From: Branchiostoma floridae
Lineage: Eukaryota > Chordata > Leptocardii > Amphioxiformes > Branchiostomatidae
Length of the DNA: 62,000 nucleotides
Direction of reading: 5' to 3'
Assembly (NCBI RefSeq): GCF_000003815.2
Contig: NC_049988.1
Coordinates: 6,852,702 to 6,914,701, forward strand
Shown here: one piece after another, positions 12,145 through 23,200 of the stretch
Layout of the letters: each line of letters begins with the position of its first letter
Numbering within the stretch: the first letter of the stretch is position 1
Notes under the pieces: model-generated
Database searches by the model: none
What the model was told of the DNA's origin: nothing
Seen by the model: the letters and a program-made list of their open reading frames with translations, nothing else
Made by a program: the position numbers and the translations under genes

Positions 12145-14492
12145 CTAGGCATACATGATAAAGCAGCTGTAAAAATGAGCACATATATGGCGTAAATTAA
12201 AACAAATAGATATCCAAAAACTAATATCATAGAATGCCGACGTAAATTCCAAAGTCAAAGAAGAAAATATGACAGAGCAAAAATGAAAAAAATGCAATGT
12301 ACATTATAATCTGTGTGATCAGTGATTTGTTCAACCTTCCTGACCACTTGGATTCCATAACGAATGCAACTTTTTTGGATGACCAAACTCTTTTATTCTC
12401 ACGCACGTACACTGGCACTATTTTTGAGGTCTCCAGAGGATGTCATCCATATAATCAAATCAATATGGCCTAATAGACCCGTATCATTCCTCTAAGCGTT
12501 TCCACAATCTTATTCGAGTCGGTCGCATATACCAGGCAATAATGCATATGTCATAGGGCTTAGCTACAGTGACCCTTGAGTTAATGGTAAAGGAAGGACT
12601 ATCATCATCAGTATCTTCTTTATCACTATTATGGTCATCACATTTTTCTCAGAAATACGGCCACTGCCATTAAAACTACAAAAGATAATATATCATGTAA
12701 GTCGGTGGTATATACCAGACAATACCTATTTCATAACGCTTGCCTGTAGTCATCTGTGAGATAATAGAAAACGAAGACCATCATCATAATCATAAATACT
12801 GCCACCATTGTTAATACTGTAGGAGACAATGTATTACAACATTGCAATATATAACGTTGTAGTCATTGCAATCTAGGGTGAAACTCCTAGGTAATATTTC
12901 TAACTTGGTTATTACATCCAACAGGGTTTCTTCGTCTCCGTCTTGTACTGCTTTCTTAACGGAGAGGTAAGTAGCGTCTTTCATGTGTCTTAAGATTTCA
13001 CTTTATTGTTTTGTCATGGACTGCTTTAGATATAATCTTTTAAGTCAAAAGTTCTTTCACATTTCTCCAAACAAGTAGATTGCAATAGATTTAATGCTAC
13101 AAACAGATTTCAATATATCTTAAATCGCAAACTCCCACAACGCAAAATAGGCAAATACCTAAAAGACTGCTTTGTAACCAAAAAAAAACCGACACTCATC
13201 GTGCACAATTTTCTTGCGATAAAGTTCATTCATTCGTTTTTTTATGATTTAGATGTATATCTGTAATTACCTCCCCCTAAATATGAAATAGTTATCTTGG
13301 CGCTATTTTCTAATATCTTAAACCCCCGTCTTTGGTAGACTGGTGTAGGCTTACTTGCAGGCATAGAGGTTATTTGCTTCGACCTTTATATACATTGGGT
13401 TAATAGCCAATACCAACTAAAAAAGATCATGTTAAACTGGAAAACCTTACCCTAATTGATGGGGGGGGGGGGGGGCACAGATGCCACAACTGTTCAGTGT
13501 AACCTGAACAGAAGCCAAACAACTCCACGTATAGCTATAATCATACAAAGACATAGACCACCACAACCTCATGTTAAACAAAACGTACAGCATTATCTAA
13601 CAATATGTACATGTATTATGCTGCTGACAATTTCATAACTTCGTAAAAGCCTTTGAATGTTTCATGGCAGTCTATGATCTCTTGTATCAGTTTTGTATTT
13701 CTTGGATGTCACGTATTAGGTTTAGATTAGGTTTAGGTCACATTTCCAAACCGGAGCCCGGCCGGGATGTTTTAAGAAAAATTACAATGTATACCTAGAA
13801 ATACATGTATAAAAAAACCATGCCCATGAACCTTATTTTGACATTTTGTGTATTTTGATGTATTTTGTATCATTCTTTTCGCTCCCGAAAGCTTCCCGGT
13901 CGGGCCCCGGTTTAAAAATGTGACCTAAGCCTAAATCATAGCAAAATTCGCTGTCTTTTACTTCTCTATCTAATGGTAATTTCTTTTCTAGGTAAGACAA
14001 GAATTCAAAAAGCGGTGGGAACGCTGGCGGATGGGCAGGGACATTCTGTCATCGCGAACTCAAGCCGGTTACAGCACGGCGCAAACGTACACAAACGCCA
14101 ACCAGACCCGGTTACTACCGGATAGGGACGATCTAGGGGACAGTTCGATCAGTCCGGGTCGCAAAAAGCGAGGGAGCTCCATACCAACACCACGCGAATC
14201 CGTGGACTACATCAAACAAAACGAGAGAAACAATGACAAATTCTTTCATACGTCGAGTAGTGATAGTAATACCAACGGGACCACCTCGCCAAAAAGCGTA
14301 TCATTCCAACTCTTCTCTGAAATAAGGAAAAAGTTCAGCACAAGAAGAAGGACTGAGGAAACCCGTGTACATAGAGACGTCATTCACGAAGAGGGAGAGA
14401 ATGACAATGACGTTGAACTTTGCCAGCATCCGGGAACTTCTGATTTAGAAGATATCAAAATGGCAGTAGTTGAAAAGGTAACGGTTTTGTAA
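37..14492 (+). CDS. PTHR: Gene 1: PTH receptor-like class B1 GPCR (5' partial)
   Basis: Seven-TM hormone receptor of the parathyroid hormone receptor family, expected at the plasma membrane and coupling to Gs/cAMP. Exons: 37-134 (TM1), 2446-2566 (ICL1/TM2), 4742-4895 (TM3), 5762-5822 (TM4), 6423-6492 (ECL2), 8414-8490 (TM5), 9105-9149 and 10559-10615 (optional ICL3 cassettes), 11621-11759 (TM6), 12925-12966 (TM7, the 42-nt exon), 13992-14492 (C-tail, stop TAA). All have AG/GT borders and phases that join in frame; the constant exons sum to 1263 nt, 420 residues plus stop. Family signatures seen: [56 protein letters not shown]. The signal peptide and hormone-binding ectodomain must lie left of the window. 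The C-tail (167 residues) is one exon, whereas genes 2 and 3 split it in two. The tail ends VTVL, a class I PDZ ligand like the ETVM end of vertebrate PTH1R. Family assignment is strong; orthology to PTH1R versus PTH2R cannot be decided by eye. Confidence 0.93.
1390..1690. repeat. Repeats of ggtgcaactt in gene 1 first intron
   Basis: tgcaact / agttgc words occur in both orientations, so partly palindromic. The rest of this 2.3-kb intron (135-2445) is AT-rich with no exon seen. Confidence 0.5.
4400..4653. mobile_element. Palindromic MITE, family A
   Basis: Terminal inverted repeats begin ggtggcatctc; inner arms gcaccggtgcggcactgcgg and its complement fold back. In the gene 1 intron before TM3. 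Other copies at 22547-22752 and 28493-28974. Confidence 0.75.
5040..5160. repeat. Short tandem repeat, ~17-bp unit
   Basis: Imperfect copies of attgtagtgtattgca in the gene 1 intron after TM3. Confidence 0.7.
6780..6918. mobile_element. MITE family C, short copy
   Basis: Arms gtcacatttccaaaccgggg and gctgcggtttgaaaaagtga flank a short spacer containing gcccggccgggc. In the gene 1 intron after the ECL2 exon. Confidence 0.5.
7721..7950 (+). mobile_element. tRNA-derived SINE (type 1)
   Basis: The head has a pol III A-box-like gcgtaatcggtagcg and a perfect B box ggttcgaaccc (7769-7779). The body cccttggtaaaggcgcttca recurs elsewhere in the window as cccttgggaaaggcac. It does not fold as a functional tRNA. 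In a gene 1 intron. Confidence 0.65.
9105..9149 (+). CDS. PTHR: Gene 1 ICL3 cassette exon A (45 nt, Cys-rich)
   Basis: A 45-nt exon between ttttag and a weak gtgcgt donor. It is phase 2 to phase 2, so inclusion or skipping keeps the frame. It adds [15 protein letters not shown] after the TM5 exon, which ends in CA. Matching exons sit at the same place in genes 2 and 3, which supports it as real despite its size. It was found by homology, as it is too short for ORF calling. Alternative use is inferred from phase and length. Confidence 0.78.
10559..10615 (+). CDS. PTHR: Gene 1 ICL3 cassette exon B (57 nt, RRSS motif)
   Basis: A 57-nt exon between gtttgtag and gtaagt, phase 2 to phase 2. It encodes [18 protein letters not shown] plus split end codons. 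Length, phase and the pattern GRRxSVQxQMP match cassette B of genes 2 and 3. The R-R-S-S run fits the PKA consensus R-R-x-S. A 213-bp palindrome starts about 200 nt downstream. Confidence 0.85.
10814..11026. mobile_element. Palindromic MITE, family D
   Basis: The outer 24 bp form a perfect inverted repeat (taacgctagttcacctttat.. with ..ataaaggtgaactagcgtta). An inner repeat, aacctatatccgttgttt, is also inverted. In the gene 1 intron just after cassette B. Confidence 0.75.
11862..12145. repeat. GAT trinucleotide repeat
   Basis: Long imperfect (gat)n in the intron after the gene 1 TM6 exon. It creates Met-rich and His-rich open frames on the two strands that are not genes. Confidence 0.95.
13461..13475. 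repeat. Poly-G run (15)
   Basis: Fifteen consecutive G in the gene 1 last intron; potential quadruplex or sequencing-error site. Confidence 0.9.
13727..13934. mobile_element. Palindromic MITE, family C
   Basis: Left ttaggtttaggtcacatttc then aaaccggagcccggccggg; right cccggtcgggccccggttt then aaaatgtgacctaagcctaa, forming near-perfect inverted arms. In the last intron of gene 1. Confidence 0.75.
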
Positions 14493-16189
14493 CAGTGACT
14501 GTTGTGGTGGCGTCGACGCTTTTTTTTCTTTGGCAATATAATGTTGTTTGTCACGTCCGAAAAATATTTCATGGTGTTGGTTGAATATGGAATATAGGAG
14601 TTTTCACACAACCAGTACTGCTCTCAACGGTGACGGACAACCTTGTCAGAAACAACTGCGTGATTCACTAGGAATATCTTAGAGGCCATGGTAATAGACA
14701 GAGAAGACGACAGTCGTATCCCGTGGATTAAGAGACTGTCTGAATACGAATGTCAAAATGATGATCTGGGACGAGGAGGGATACAAACTTAGCCACGTTT
14801 AGGATTGTGTTCTCGCCGAAAAGCGCCACCTACATCGAGAAACAGCACTCCAGTCAGAAGCGCTGAGGAAGGCGTCTGATAGACATCGATACGTTTTACG
14901 TTGAGACAGTACTGGCTGATTAAAAGGAAACTTCAAACTAATAGAGTGTTTATCACATAGTGCTCATTCCCTGTTGTAGTAGCGCAGCCAGTTTGGTCCG
15001 TGCCAATGTTGCTATGCCATACACGAAAGGAAGTCAAAGAGTACGTAAAAGTGACTGGGTGCATCGAAAAATCCGAAAACACAATTCATCAAGTGACTTT
15101 CTTTTCCCTTGATGAAAAAATGTCTAGACCCGAGTTCACACAAATGCGACATGTCTTCAACATGGCTGCTTTATCATTCTTCACACGACTTGCAAATGCT
15201 AAAAGGACTGTATAATAACACATTTCTATCGTTGCAATGCTTAAGCTATATGAGCTTTGCGTGTTATCAATATAAAATACGACAAAGATTAACTGTACAT
15301 GTGAATCATGTACAGATAATGTACATATCAAATGAATATATGTGTGTAGAAATGTGTAAATAATTGATATATCTATTTCTGGCACGTACAAAAAGAATTC
15401 GCTATTGACAACGTACACTGTCAATGCCAATTCGCCATATTTGTTGGAAAAGGGATAATATATGTAAATTGCTATTAGGTGCCTTGTCAATTATTATATA
15501 ATCAAGACACACCATGTGTTGAGCCTACCTGTACCCGAAGATCTCTACTTTTTATAAATGTATATAGTTCAGAGGACCTACTGTACTATTTGGTGACTGT
15601 ACAACATGTATTTTCATAGTTGATAGTATACTCGTCTATCATGTACAGTGTTTGTACAGCAAGTAACAATGTATTGTTTGTAAAGAAAGTGCTCTGGACA
15701 TTCCAATATATGACAAAAAGTATTCCTGTGAAGATTTGTATGTACAGAGAGAAGAGAAGCTATAACACTAGTTGTGTTGTGTCGATGGCATTTATGACTG
15801 TATCCCTTGTAACTCAAAGATGTGTCTTATTACAAGCAAGGTACTGAGAGAAATGCTTAACTAGTATGGTAGTAATATACTTCTAGTAGTAATATTTAGA
15901 ACTTCCGTCTATACATTTAGGTTATATCGAATCGATTATTTGAATGACACATACGGGTGCAGCAATTTTCGCCCGTTTCCAAAAACTGTTTTTCGACCAA
16001 ACAAAGCATACAAAGCAGCTGCAAAATGAGCGAATATAGAATAACGTAAGCAATGTCGTAGAATACGAGAAAGGCAATTCCAATGTTAAAGAAGAAGATG
16101 TGAAAGAGCAAAAATGAAGAATCTATTGTTCGGTATAACGTAATTCGTCAGTTTTGGGGTTCCCGAATGGTATTATCCATATACACGCG

Positions 16190-16282
16190 CATGCATACAC
16201 AAACACGCACACACACACAAACACACACAAGCAAACACGCACACGCATATAACATATAACGCGTACACACACACACACAGAC
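16190..16282. repeat. CA-rich microsatellite
   Basis: Imperfect (ca)n with acgc variants, intergenic. Confidence 0.9.
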
Positions 16283-16637
16283 ATGAAAGTAATCCGTGGA
16301 GTAATAGAATCTTACCCAAAGCACAAGTATATGTTTCACAGAGTATCACACAATGAGATAAAAGCGATTTATGAACAGGAAATTTGTTTTACTTTACACT
16401 TCTACCAAATAAAAACGCGAGGCGCCAATACAGTTACCATTCGTATTCCACAATACAAAAACTTTTCATGAACGCCCTTGTACGCCAATCTGACCTACAT
16501 AAACTAACAGATATTCATTATTTGTTATCAACAAAAAAAACTATCCTGTGTGCCTTGCAACTTTCACTTGAAACATTCACTCGGTTTCCTTGAAAAAGAT
16601 TTTTTTTATAGACACAGCCATTTGAATGACTAAGTAA

Positions 16638-16883
16638 GACCCTCTTTCCACTAGACGACGATCGCGCTGCGCTATCACTGCGACCTAAACAGGATATATG
16701 TAACCTTCGCTTTCACACTGGATGATATCATACAAAACGTAAATATGTGATTGATAAGACAACAAAATACACAAGTGTAAAAAGATTCGTTTCTTTTCTG
16801 TACAATTCGTTCAGTGATCTGTCGGATTTTAGGTCGCAGAGAGAGTGCGACGAGAGCGCCGTCCTAGTAAAAAAAAGGGGGTA
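16638..16883. mobile_element. MITE family B (intergenic copy)
   Basis: Ends gaccctctttccactagac and agtaaaaaaaagggggta; TAA flanks both ends. The interior contains the family cgttcagtgatctgtc and tacacaagtgtaaaaagatt segments. Confidence 0.65.
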
Positions 16884-18057
16884 TAAGCTATAATGATTGG
16901 GCGTAAATCGCATTACACCCCCTTGGACGAAATATTGCCACTTCAATGCAAGTTGAACATAGATACAGATCTGCTAACAGACAAACATATACTAGTGAGG
17001 ACCTATGCATAAGGGCCATTGAGGCCACTGTTTGGTGGTCCCTTGTCTGATTTTCCCATTCACCCAGTTATTAGACTCCTATCTCTATAGGACACCTTTT
17101 CTTTGTGGCTATTTTCGTCAATTCCATTACATGTTCACTATCGACTGTGATTGGTAGAATGCACTAGTTGTGGGTACCTCACTGAACTGCGGCGTCGCTG
17201 CGTCCTTGACTTTATAATGGGAATATCACGCAAAACGTGCAAGTAAGACTAAAAAGACGATAAAACACACAAATAAATCGTAAAAAGATTCTTTTTCTCG
17301 ATGAAATTCGTTGAGTGCTCGAGCGAAGCGAGGTCGCCAAGGTGCCGCAAAGAGGCCGCCCATGTTCCGCAGCTTCAGTGAGACGTGCCCGCTTCACTTA
17401 AATACGTGAAAACGCATGTCTGTGAGTACCTGTCTACCTTGTATCTGTATTGTCTACTTGTTAATGCGGCCAAAGAAAAAAAACACATTGAAGATTATAG
17501 GCAAAATACAAGAGCACGATTGATGTGTACTAGTATGTAAAATCGAAAGCAACCAGTCACATATAAAACCATTGTAATCCGTATGATAACTTTCCCAACA
17601 GTCAAACAATGCTCCCTATCTATTAGTATTACATACTTCGCTCTAAGTGTGAGTCTATTTGTGGTAGGCCTTTCAGCCTACCGGCATTGAGTTGAATTAC
17701 AAATGTTGCGTGACGACTAAGAGTGTGCAATCTGAGGATCCTTGAGTCGAGTGTTTTGAACTTGCTGTTTGCCGCAATGGTAGTTATTGGTGAGTGCCTT
17801 CTTTCTGTGAGTGCTGTGGTTAAGAGATGCAATGGCCTTGATCAAATGGAACACTCTACCACGTACTTTTAATGTCAGTTGTACGACCTTAGCATGCTTT
17901 TAGATCCACACAAAAGACTTAGTTTGATGGAAGCGCTGTATCTTTTTTTCTATTTGCAATTAGACAGACAAGGGCAATATGGCACTGAGGTTAGTAACAC
18001 TGTACAGAGTACAGAGTACAGACAGAGGTTAAAGTAAAACAGACATTGGGAGTGATG

Positions 18058-18393
18058 AAACGCAACTTGTGGGCATGCCCAGCCAGAGTAAAATCACTTG
18101 CATACACGTCACTGGTAAGACCTAACCTTGCGTATGCTGCAACAGTATGGGATCCGTATACAAAGAAAAACAAAGATAAACTTGAAACGGTACATAACCA
18201 AGCTGCCAGATTCAGTACAAAAAAATACAGAAGGGATGCTAGTGTTACCAAAATGAAAACAGATCTACAGTGGACATCACTTGAAGACAGAAGGAAAATT
18301 TCCAGACTTTGCGTGATGTACAAAATGACCAATAAACTGGTGGACGTACCGACTGATAGGTACAGCAAGAAAGTAACTCCATTGTCTTTCTGA
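18058..18393 (+). pseudogene. Non-LTR retrotransposon RT C-terminal fragment
   Basis: Open 112-residue stretch with the end-of-RT pattern SLVRPNLAYAATVWDPYTKK, KLETVHNQAARF and SLEDRRKISRLCVMYKM, typical of Jockey/CR1-like LINEs and outside the YxDD catalytic centre. 5'-truncated and interrupted. A related tail sits at 23090-23320. Confidence 0.75.
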
Positions 18394-19794
18394 GGCCGTA
18401 TAGGCAGTGAGTTGTTTTCCACCGTGTCTAGGGTACGGTATAGGAAGAGACCCTCTCCTCGCACCGCCTTTTACCCCCCCAACCGAAGTCAGCTATCAGG
18501 TACCCATTTTTACACACGGACGGAGTGAGAAAAAGCCGTATAAAATGCCTTTCCCAAGGGAAGAATGGAAGGATTCGAACCCTGGCTCGGTATCTGATCT
18601 AAATGTCTTCCAACGAATTTATACATCACCTAGATCCAAAAGAAGTATCAAATCTATGTGCTTTATGTATAGCACCAATTGCAAGTGGTGGGAATATACG
18701 TATCAATTGTCATTATTACAGACATCACTTAACATGGTGTACGCAGAAACCAGGACCCACACAACGCAAGCAGCAATAACTACATAAATGTTACCATTGA
18801 AGGTTAAAAGTACATTCATACAACATCACAGATTTTCGTTTCAAGAAAAGAAGGTGAACGTGGATCAAACCTTACAGTTTGGTCTCCGGGTTGGCATCTT
18901 GCAAAGGTGATAGTCACCTGTTATGTCAATCCTTCTTCTATCCTAACTAAATAGATAAATAAATAGATAAATAAATAAATAAATAGATAGATAGAGAGTC
19001 AGCGTAAGGCAGAGATCAACTTTAATAGTCTTTATAACTGTGGTATCCCCATATTGTTTACCGAAATATTATCTTGTACTACAATGGATAAACACGATAA
19101 AGAAAATCGAAAAACTAATGAATAACAGAAAATTTAATTGAAAAAAAATTGAAAGAGCAAAAAAATAGATCATAAATGCAGCAATTTAAGTGAAAGCGTA
19201 ACAAAAAAGGAGGCATAGACATCACTTATTCTCAAGTGTTATTGAACAGTAGTGCTCTACAACAATGCAACAATTGAATATGCCCCCTTAATCCAAGACA
19301 AACTCGACTAACAAGATCTCTCTACGCCCTTAAGCATCCTACATTCCAAATCGTTACGCTTGTAGACATATGGCAGCTCTCTGCAAAGTTTCGTGCATAT
19401 TTTGGACACCAATTACCTAAACGTAAATAACAGCTGCCGCGATTTCTCATTATAGTTCAAGTCTACGTTAGGAAATATTTCATCATCTTCCCCTGACAAT
19501 GTCAACGTGTAAAACACTCATATTTGGTAATCCTTTGTTTATTGTCATCACATATGTCCAACAAAGGGAACAAGACGTCTGACCCTGAGTAGTCCGCGCC
19601 ATGTTTGTTTTCCTTTCCCTTGACAGAGGTAATGAATAGTGCAAAGTTTTCATGTTCCTATGGAGACAATCCTTTTGTGTGATGTATGAAGTTCGTACTA
19701 TATCGTTGCGGGTCAAATGCTTTTTTGTAGTCCCCAAAGTCTCTGTTGTGTCACCAACATTTCTACACGTACAGAACTAGTACCGATCCCTCGG

Positions 19795-19802
19795 TGACGT
19801 CA
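19795..19802. promoter_or_regulatory. Perfect CRE palindrome upstream of gene 2
   Basis: The 8-bp TGACGTCA, a full cAMP-response element, lies 407 nt upstream of the gene 2 start codon, on the scale of a proximal promoter. CREB/ATF proteins bind this motif in animals. The transcription start is unknown and an 8-mer can occur by chance, so function is inference only. Confidence 0.3.
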
Positions 19803-20172
19803 TGTGTTGGATCGTTTCACCATTGGTGTGAGAGTGTGAAATCACTGCGCAAGGCACCACCAGACGGTGTTCTGCTGCGGCCAGGCACGGTTCGGTGCGG
19901 ACTGGCTTGGCTAGCACGTCTTCTATTACACTTACGCTCCTCACAAATGGACTCCTCTTTGTCTTGGATATTTGAGAAGACTCTAGCACTGAACTAGGCG
20001 TTGTCGGCGAGCAAGAGAGTGCGAGCCATTTCCTTCTCGGACGGGCTGCAAAGACTAAGATTTACGACAACACAGTCGCACATCCAGGAGGCGTTTTCCC
20101 TGCTTTACGGGACCTTCCGGTCGACAGAGCCTTTGCTTCGCGGATAAGTGTTTTTTTCACGGAGTTGTACTC

Positions 20173-20205
20173 ATGAATTTTGCGGCAACCTGGAAACTCA
20201 GATAG
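20173..20205 (+). promoter_or_regulatory. Short uORF just before the gene 2 start
   Basis: A 10-codon upstream ORF (MNFAATWKLR, stop TAG) ends three nucleotides before the main ATG, in the same frame. Its ATG context is weak (C at -3) while the main ATG is strong (A at -3, G at +4). If the mRNA leader includes it, it could tune translation by leaky scanning or reinitiation. Confidence 0.4.
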
Positions 20206-20208
20206 AGC

Positions 20209-20274
20209 ATGGGATTGTCCAGGTGTGTGGCGACCTGGGTCTTAGTCACAGTACTTCTCCTGTTCCTTAACAAG
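20209..20274 (+). CDS. PTHR: Gene 2 exon 1: signal peptide
   Basis: 22 codons ending in phase 0 at AAG|gtaagt. The peptide has one Arg, then a hydrophobic core ([11 protein letters not shown]), a standard secretory signal. It joins in phase to the 26759 exon across a 6.5-kb intron. The pairing rests on phase, position and signal-peptide character, as no homologous exon is visible in genes 1 or 3. Confidence 0.78.
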
Positions 20275-23200
20275 GTAAGTTTCCTTTAGTCCTTCTTGTA
20301 GTGATAGTTCCGGAAGGTTGTCTACACTTTGAATAGAGGTATCAATTAATCCATCAATCATCCTCGGGGTATCTAAGAACTGATAAGAGCGTATCACATA
20401 ATGAGGAAAAAAACAGGTTAGGTGTGACAACAGATTATGGTATAAACAAAAGCCGTTTAGAAGTTTGTAGCCAGCGGCCATTGTGGTATACTGGTTGTTT
20501 GTAGTAGAACTGTACCGAAAACATGTGTGATTTTTTTGAGCAGAACAAAACTTTTGAGTCTATAAAGAAAACCTTTAAATGCACAAAACATGAGATGTTG
20601 GCACCAAAACACTAGAATTTACGACGAATGACAATGCAGATGTTATGAAAGAAGGAAAGAACGTTACGGAACTTGAACGTGTAATTTTGAGCGTAAAACA
20701 AAACGTACGAATCCCTATAAAACACTTTTAAATGCACAAAGTGTGAGATGGCGGCACCAAAATATCAAAATGTACGACAAATAGTAATGTATACGTAAAG
20801 AAGAAAGGTACAAAACTTTCTTTTCAAAGTCGTATTTTCAGATACTAAATACTAGAACACTAACAGAGCCATATCAACGCTAGAAATAATAGAAACCTAT
20901 ACATATGCTTGGTATGTGTATCACTGTATACAAGAAAATCCTCTTAGTACACAGAAAGGGTTCAGTGAACCCTTGTGCATGTAAATAAATGATCTGGATT
21001 TCGAGTGACCCCAAAAAACAGCTTGCAAGACTAATGAGCATTGTTTGAATGCTGATGATTCCTTCTTGACGCTATCGCCTGAAATGTTTGTGGGGCAGAG
21101 ATAGGAAGGTATCTTTGTGACGTGGTTTCGATTTTTGTGTCAGAGATATATCATGGACGGTAGCTCTATAAGGCCCCATTTCAACTAGACGGCGATCTCA
21201 CTGCGACCTAAACAGGATATGTGTATCCTTCTCTTTCACACTGGGTATATCATACAAAGTGTAAAATTGTGACTGAGAAGACAACAAGACAGTGTAAAGA
21301 GATTCGTTTCTTTTCTATACAATTCGTTGAGCGATATGTCACATTTTAGGTCGCAGAGAGAGCGCGGTGAGAGCGCCGTCCTGGTGGAAAGAGGGTATTT
21401 AGAAGTAGCTTCACAGTTGAGCTCCTGGTTCCGATTAGTTAGTCACTGGGAGACCCTGGTTCGAATCCGGGGAATGGTATCCAAATTGGAACTGCATTCG
21501 TCTGTTGGTAGGGACGTAAAATTGAGGTCTTGTCTCGAGTACGTTATATCAACATATGGGTACCTATTGGCTGCTAGTAATACAACAAACCGAAAGATTA
21601 TTTAGTCTGGCACAGAAGGTTTTTAAGAAGATTGGTGTCTGGTTGACCTAGTTTACAAGATTGTCGGCAAATATTGATCAAACGCAGGTGTATCCACGGA
21701 ATTTCTACCCAGCCGGTGTACGAAATAGGATCATCCGTGGGGTAAGAGTGCTGGACGGCGAGACTAACCCACGTATATAACATGTGCATTCCAAAACTTC
21801 AGTGTACTAGTTCCCATTCTCAACATATACACCCATATCCAGGTCAAGCGAGCCATAGAATTTCATTAGATTTCATACGTGGTGTGAGGAAAAATGAACG
21901 CATTTGCTGGCAAATGCATAATTCAAAGCGTTTATAACACGAACTCAGTATATGTTCCCTGCCATAGGAGATTTACATTATTCCACGCATTCACGAATGC
22001 ATAATTCAAAGCGTTTTATGCGGACTTAGTATACGTTCCCTGTCAAAAGAGGATTTACATTTTTCTCTACATTCAGACAAAACAGACTAAGAATAAACAC
22101 CTCCCGTTTATACGGTACGGTGGCCACCAATAGCTTCAATCCACCATCTACAAAACGCTTTCACCAACAAGGCATTCGCTGTAGTTTTGCCGCTATTCTG
22201 CGCGTGAAACCGACACAAGTGGCCCTGAAAGGTGTTGACCGTTCCCTTTTCAAAACAGATCGGATTTCCTATCCGTGTACCTTCGGACCACCTGCTTTTT
22301 ACCGTAGGATCTCCTACACACACATGCATACAAACACTCCCTAATCTTGTCTCACCAGATGTTAAACCTTCTTTGTTAACCGTGACTGCCTTAAAGCTAT
22401 CCACGGCATTCTGTGTTCTTAAAGGGGGTATATCTCTCATAGTCTGTGTAACACAAACTCTGCTGTCCAGGGCTGTAACTGGCCCCTCCCCGCTAGTGGG
22501 CCGGCGGACGTTGGGCGGGCTGCTATAAGCGAGATTTAATCAGGCTATATCTCTCACTGCATTTGGGACACCGGTGCGGCACTGCGGGGTTCGAAAGATT
22601 ACTCAGCGAATTTCAGAGATAAAGAACGAATTTTCTTACGTTTTGTGTATTTTGTTGTCTTCTAAGTCATACTTTTGCGTGTTACGCAATGTCTAAGTTG
22701 TACAAAATTGGCGAAAGTGATATCGCACCCCGCAGTGCCGCACCGGTGCCACAGTCACAATCATGTTACTTATTTCTAAACCAGTAGCACAAAGCATGGC
22801 AATAAAACCAATCGTCTGTATAATATGTGACAACATTATTTATAGTCTATTTGCTTTTATTTCTTCAACTAGATTAATTTTGAAACCCGTGTTTTAGATT
22901 AGTATTAGGGAGCATATCAGTATCTGTACGTAATTACGACTTTATAATTCTATACCTGTACTCAGCCAAATATGGTATGAATGTCCAATGATAATTATAG
23001 AGGCTATATTATTCATTCAGTCAAATGAAATAATACCTAATCTCCCATAGCAGATACACAAAAGAAAAATGGCCAGAAAATGACCAATACCAAATGACCA
23101 ATAAAGTGGTGGATGTACCGACTGATAAGTATCTAATACCAGCTCAAAAATAGAACAAGAAACAGTCATGCCTTCAAATACCAGAGTTATCAACCTAGTA

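Larger units (their letters stand above)
14493..20172. other. Intergenic region between genes 1 and 2
   Basis: No coding gene seen. It begins with the gene 1 3'UTR; an ATTAAA near 14919 is one possible poly(A) signal, unproven. The stretch about 14745-14880 resembles 58740-58860 (both contain agggggatacaaactta-like sequence followed by gcgccacct), so it is a dispersed repeat. Further right are CA repeats (16190-16280), a MITE copy (16638-16883), a relative of it (about 17160-17400), a LINE fragment (18058-18390), a SINE-like tail (about 18400-18600, minus) and an AT-rich stretch to about 19700. The gene 2 promoter should lie at about 19.7-20.2 kb. Confidence 0.6.

Noticed and set aside
11822-12184. 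Met-rich (+) and His-rich (-) open frames of over 100 codons
   Set aside because: They are translations of a GAT trinucleotide repeat in an intron.
15089-15490. 133-codon minus-strand frame downstream of gene 1
   Set aside because: No domain or splice context recognised; lies in the probable 3'UTR or flank of gene 1.
17991-18464. 157-codon minus-strand frame
   Set aside because: Shadow of the plus-strand LINE fragment at 18058-18393, which shows clear RT-tail motifs.
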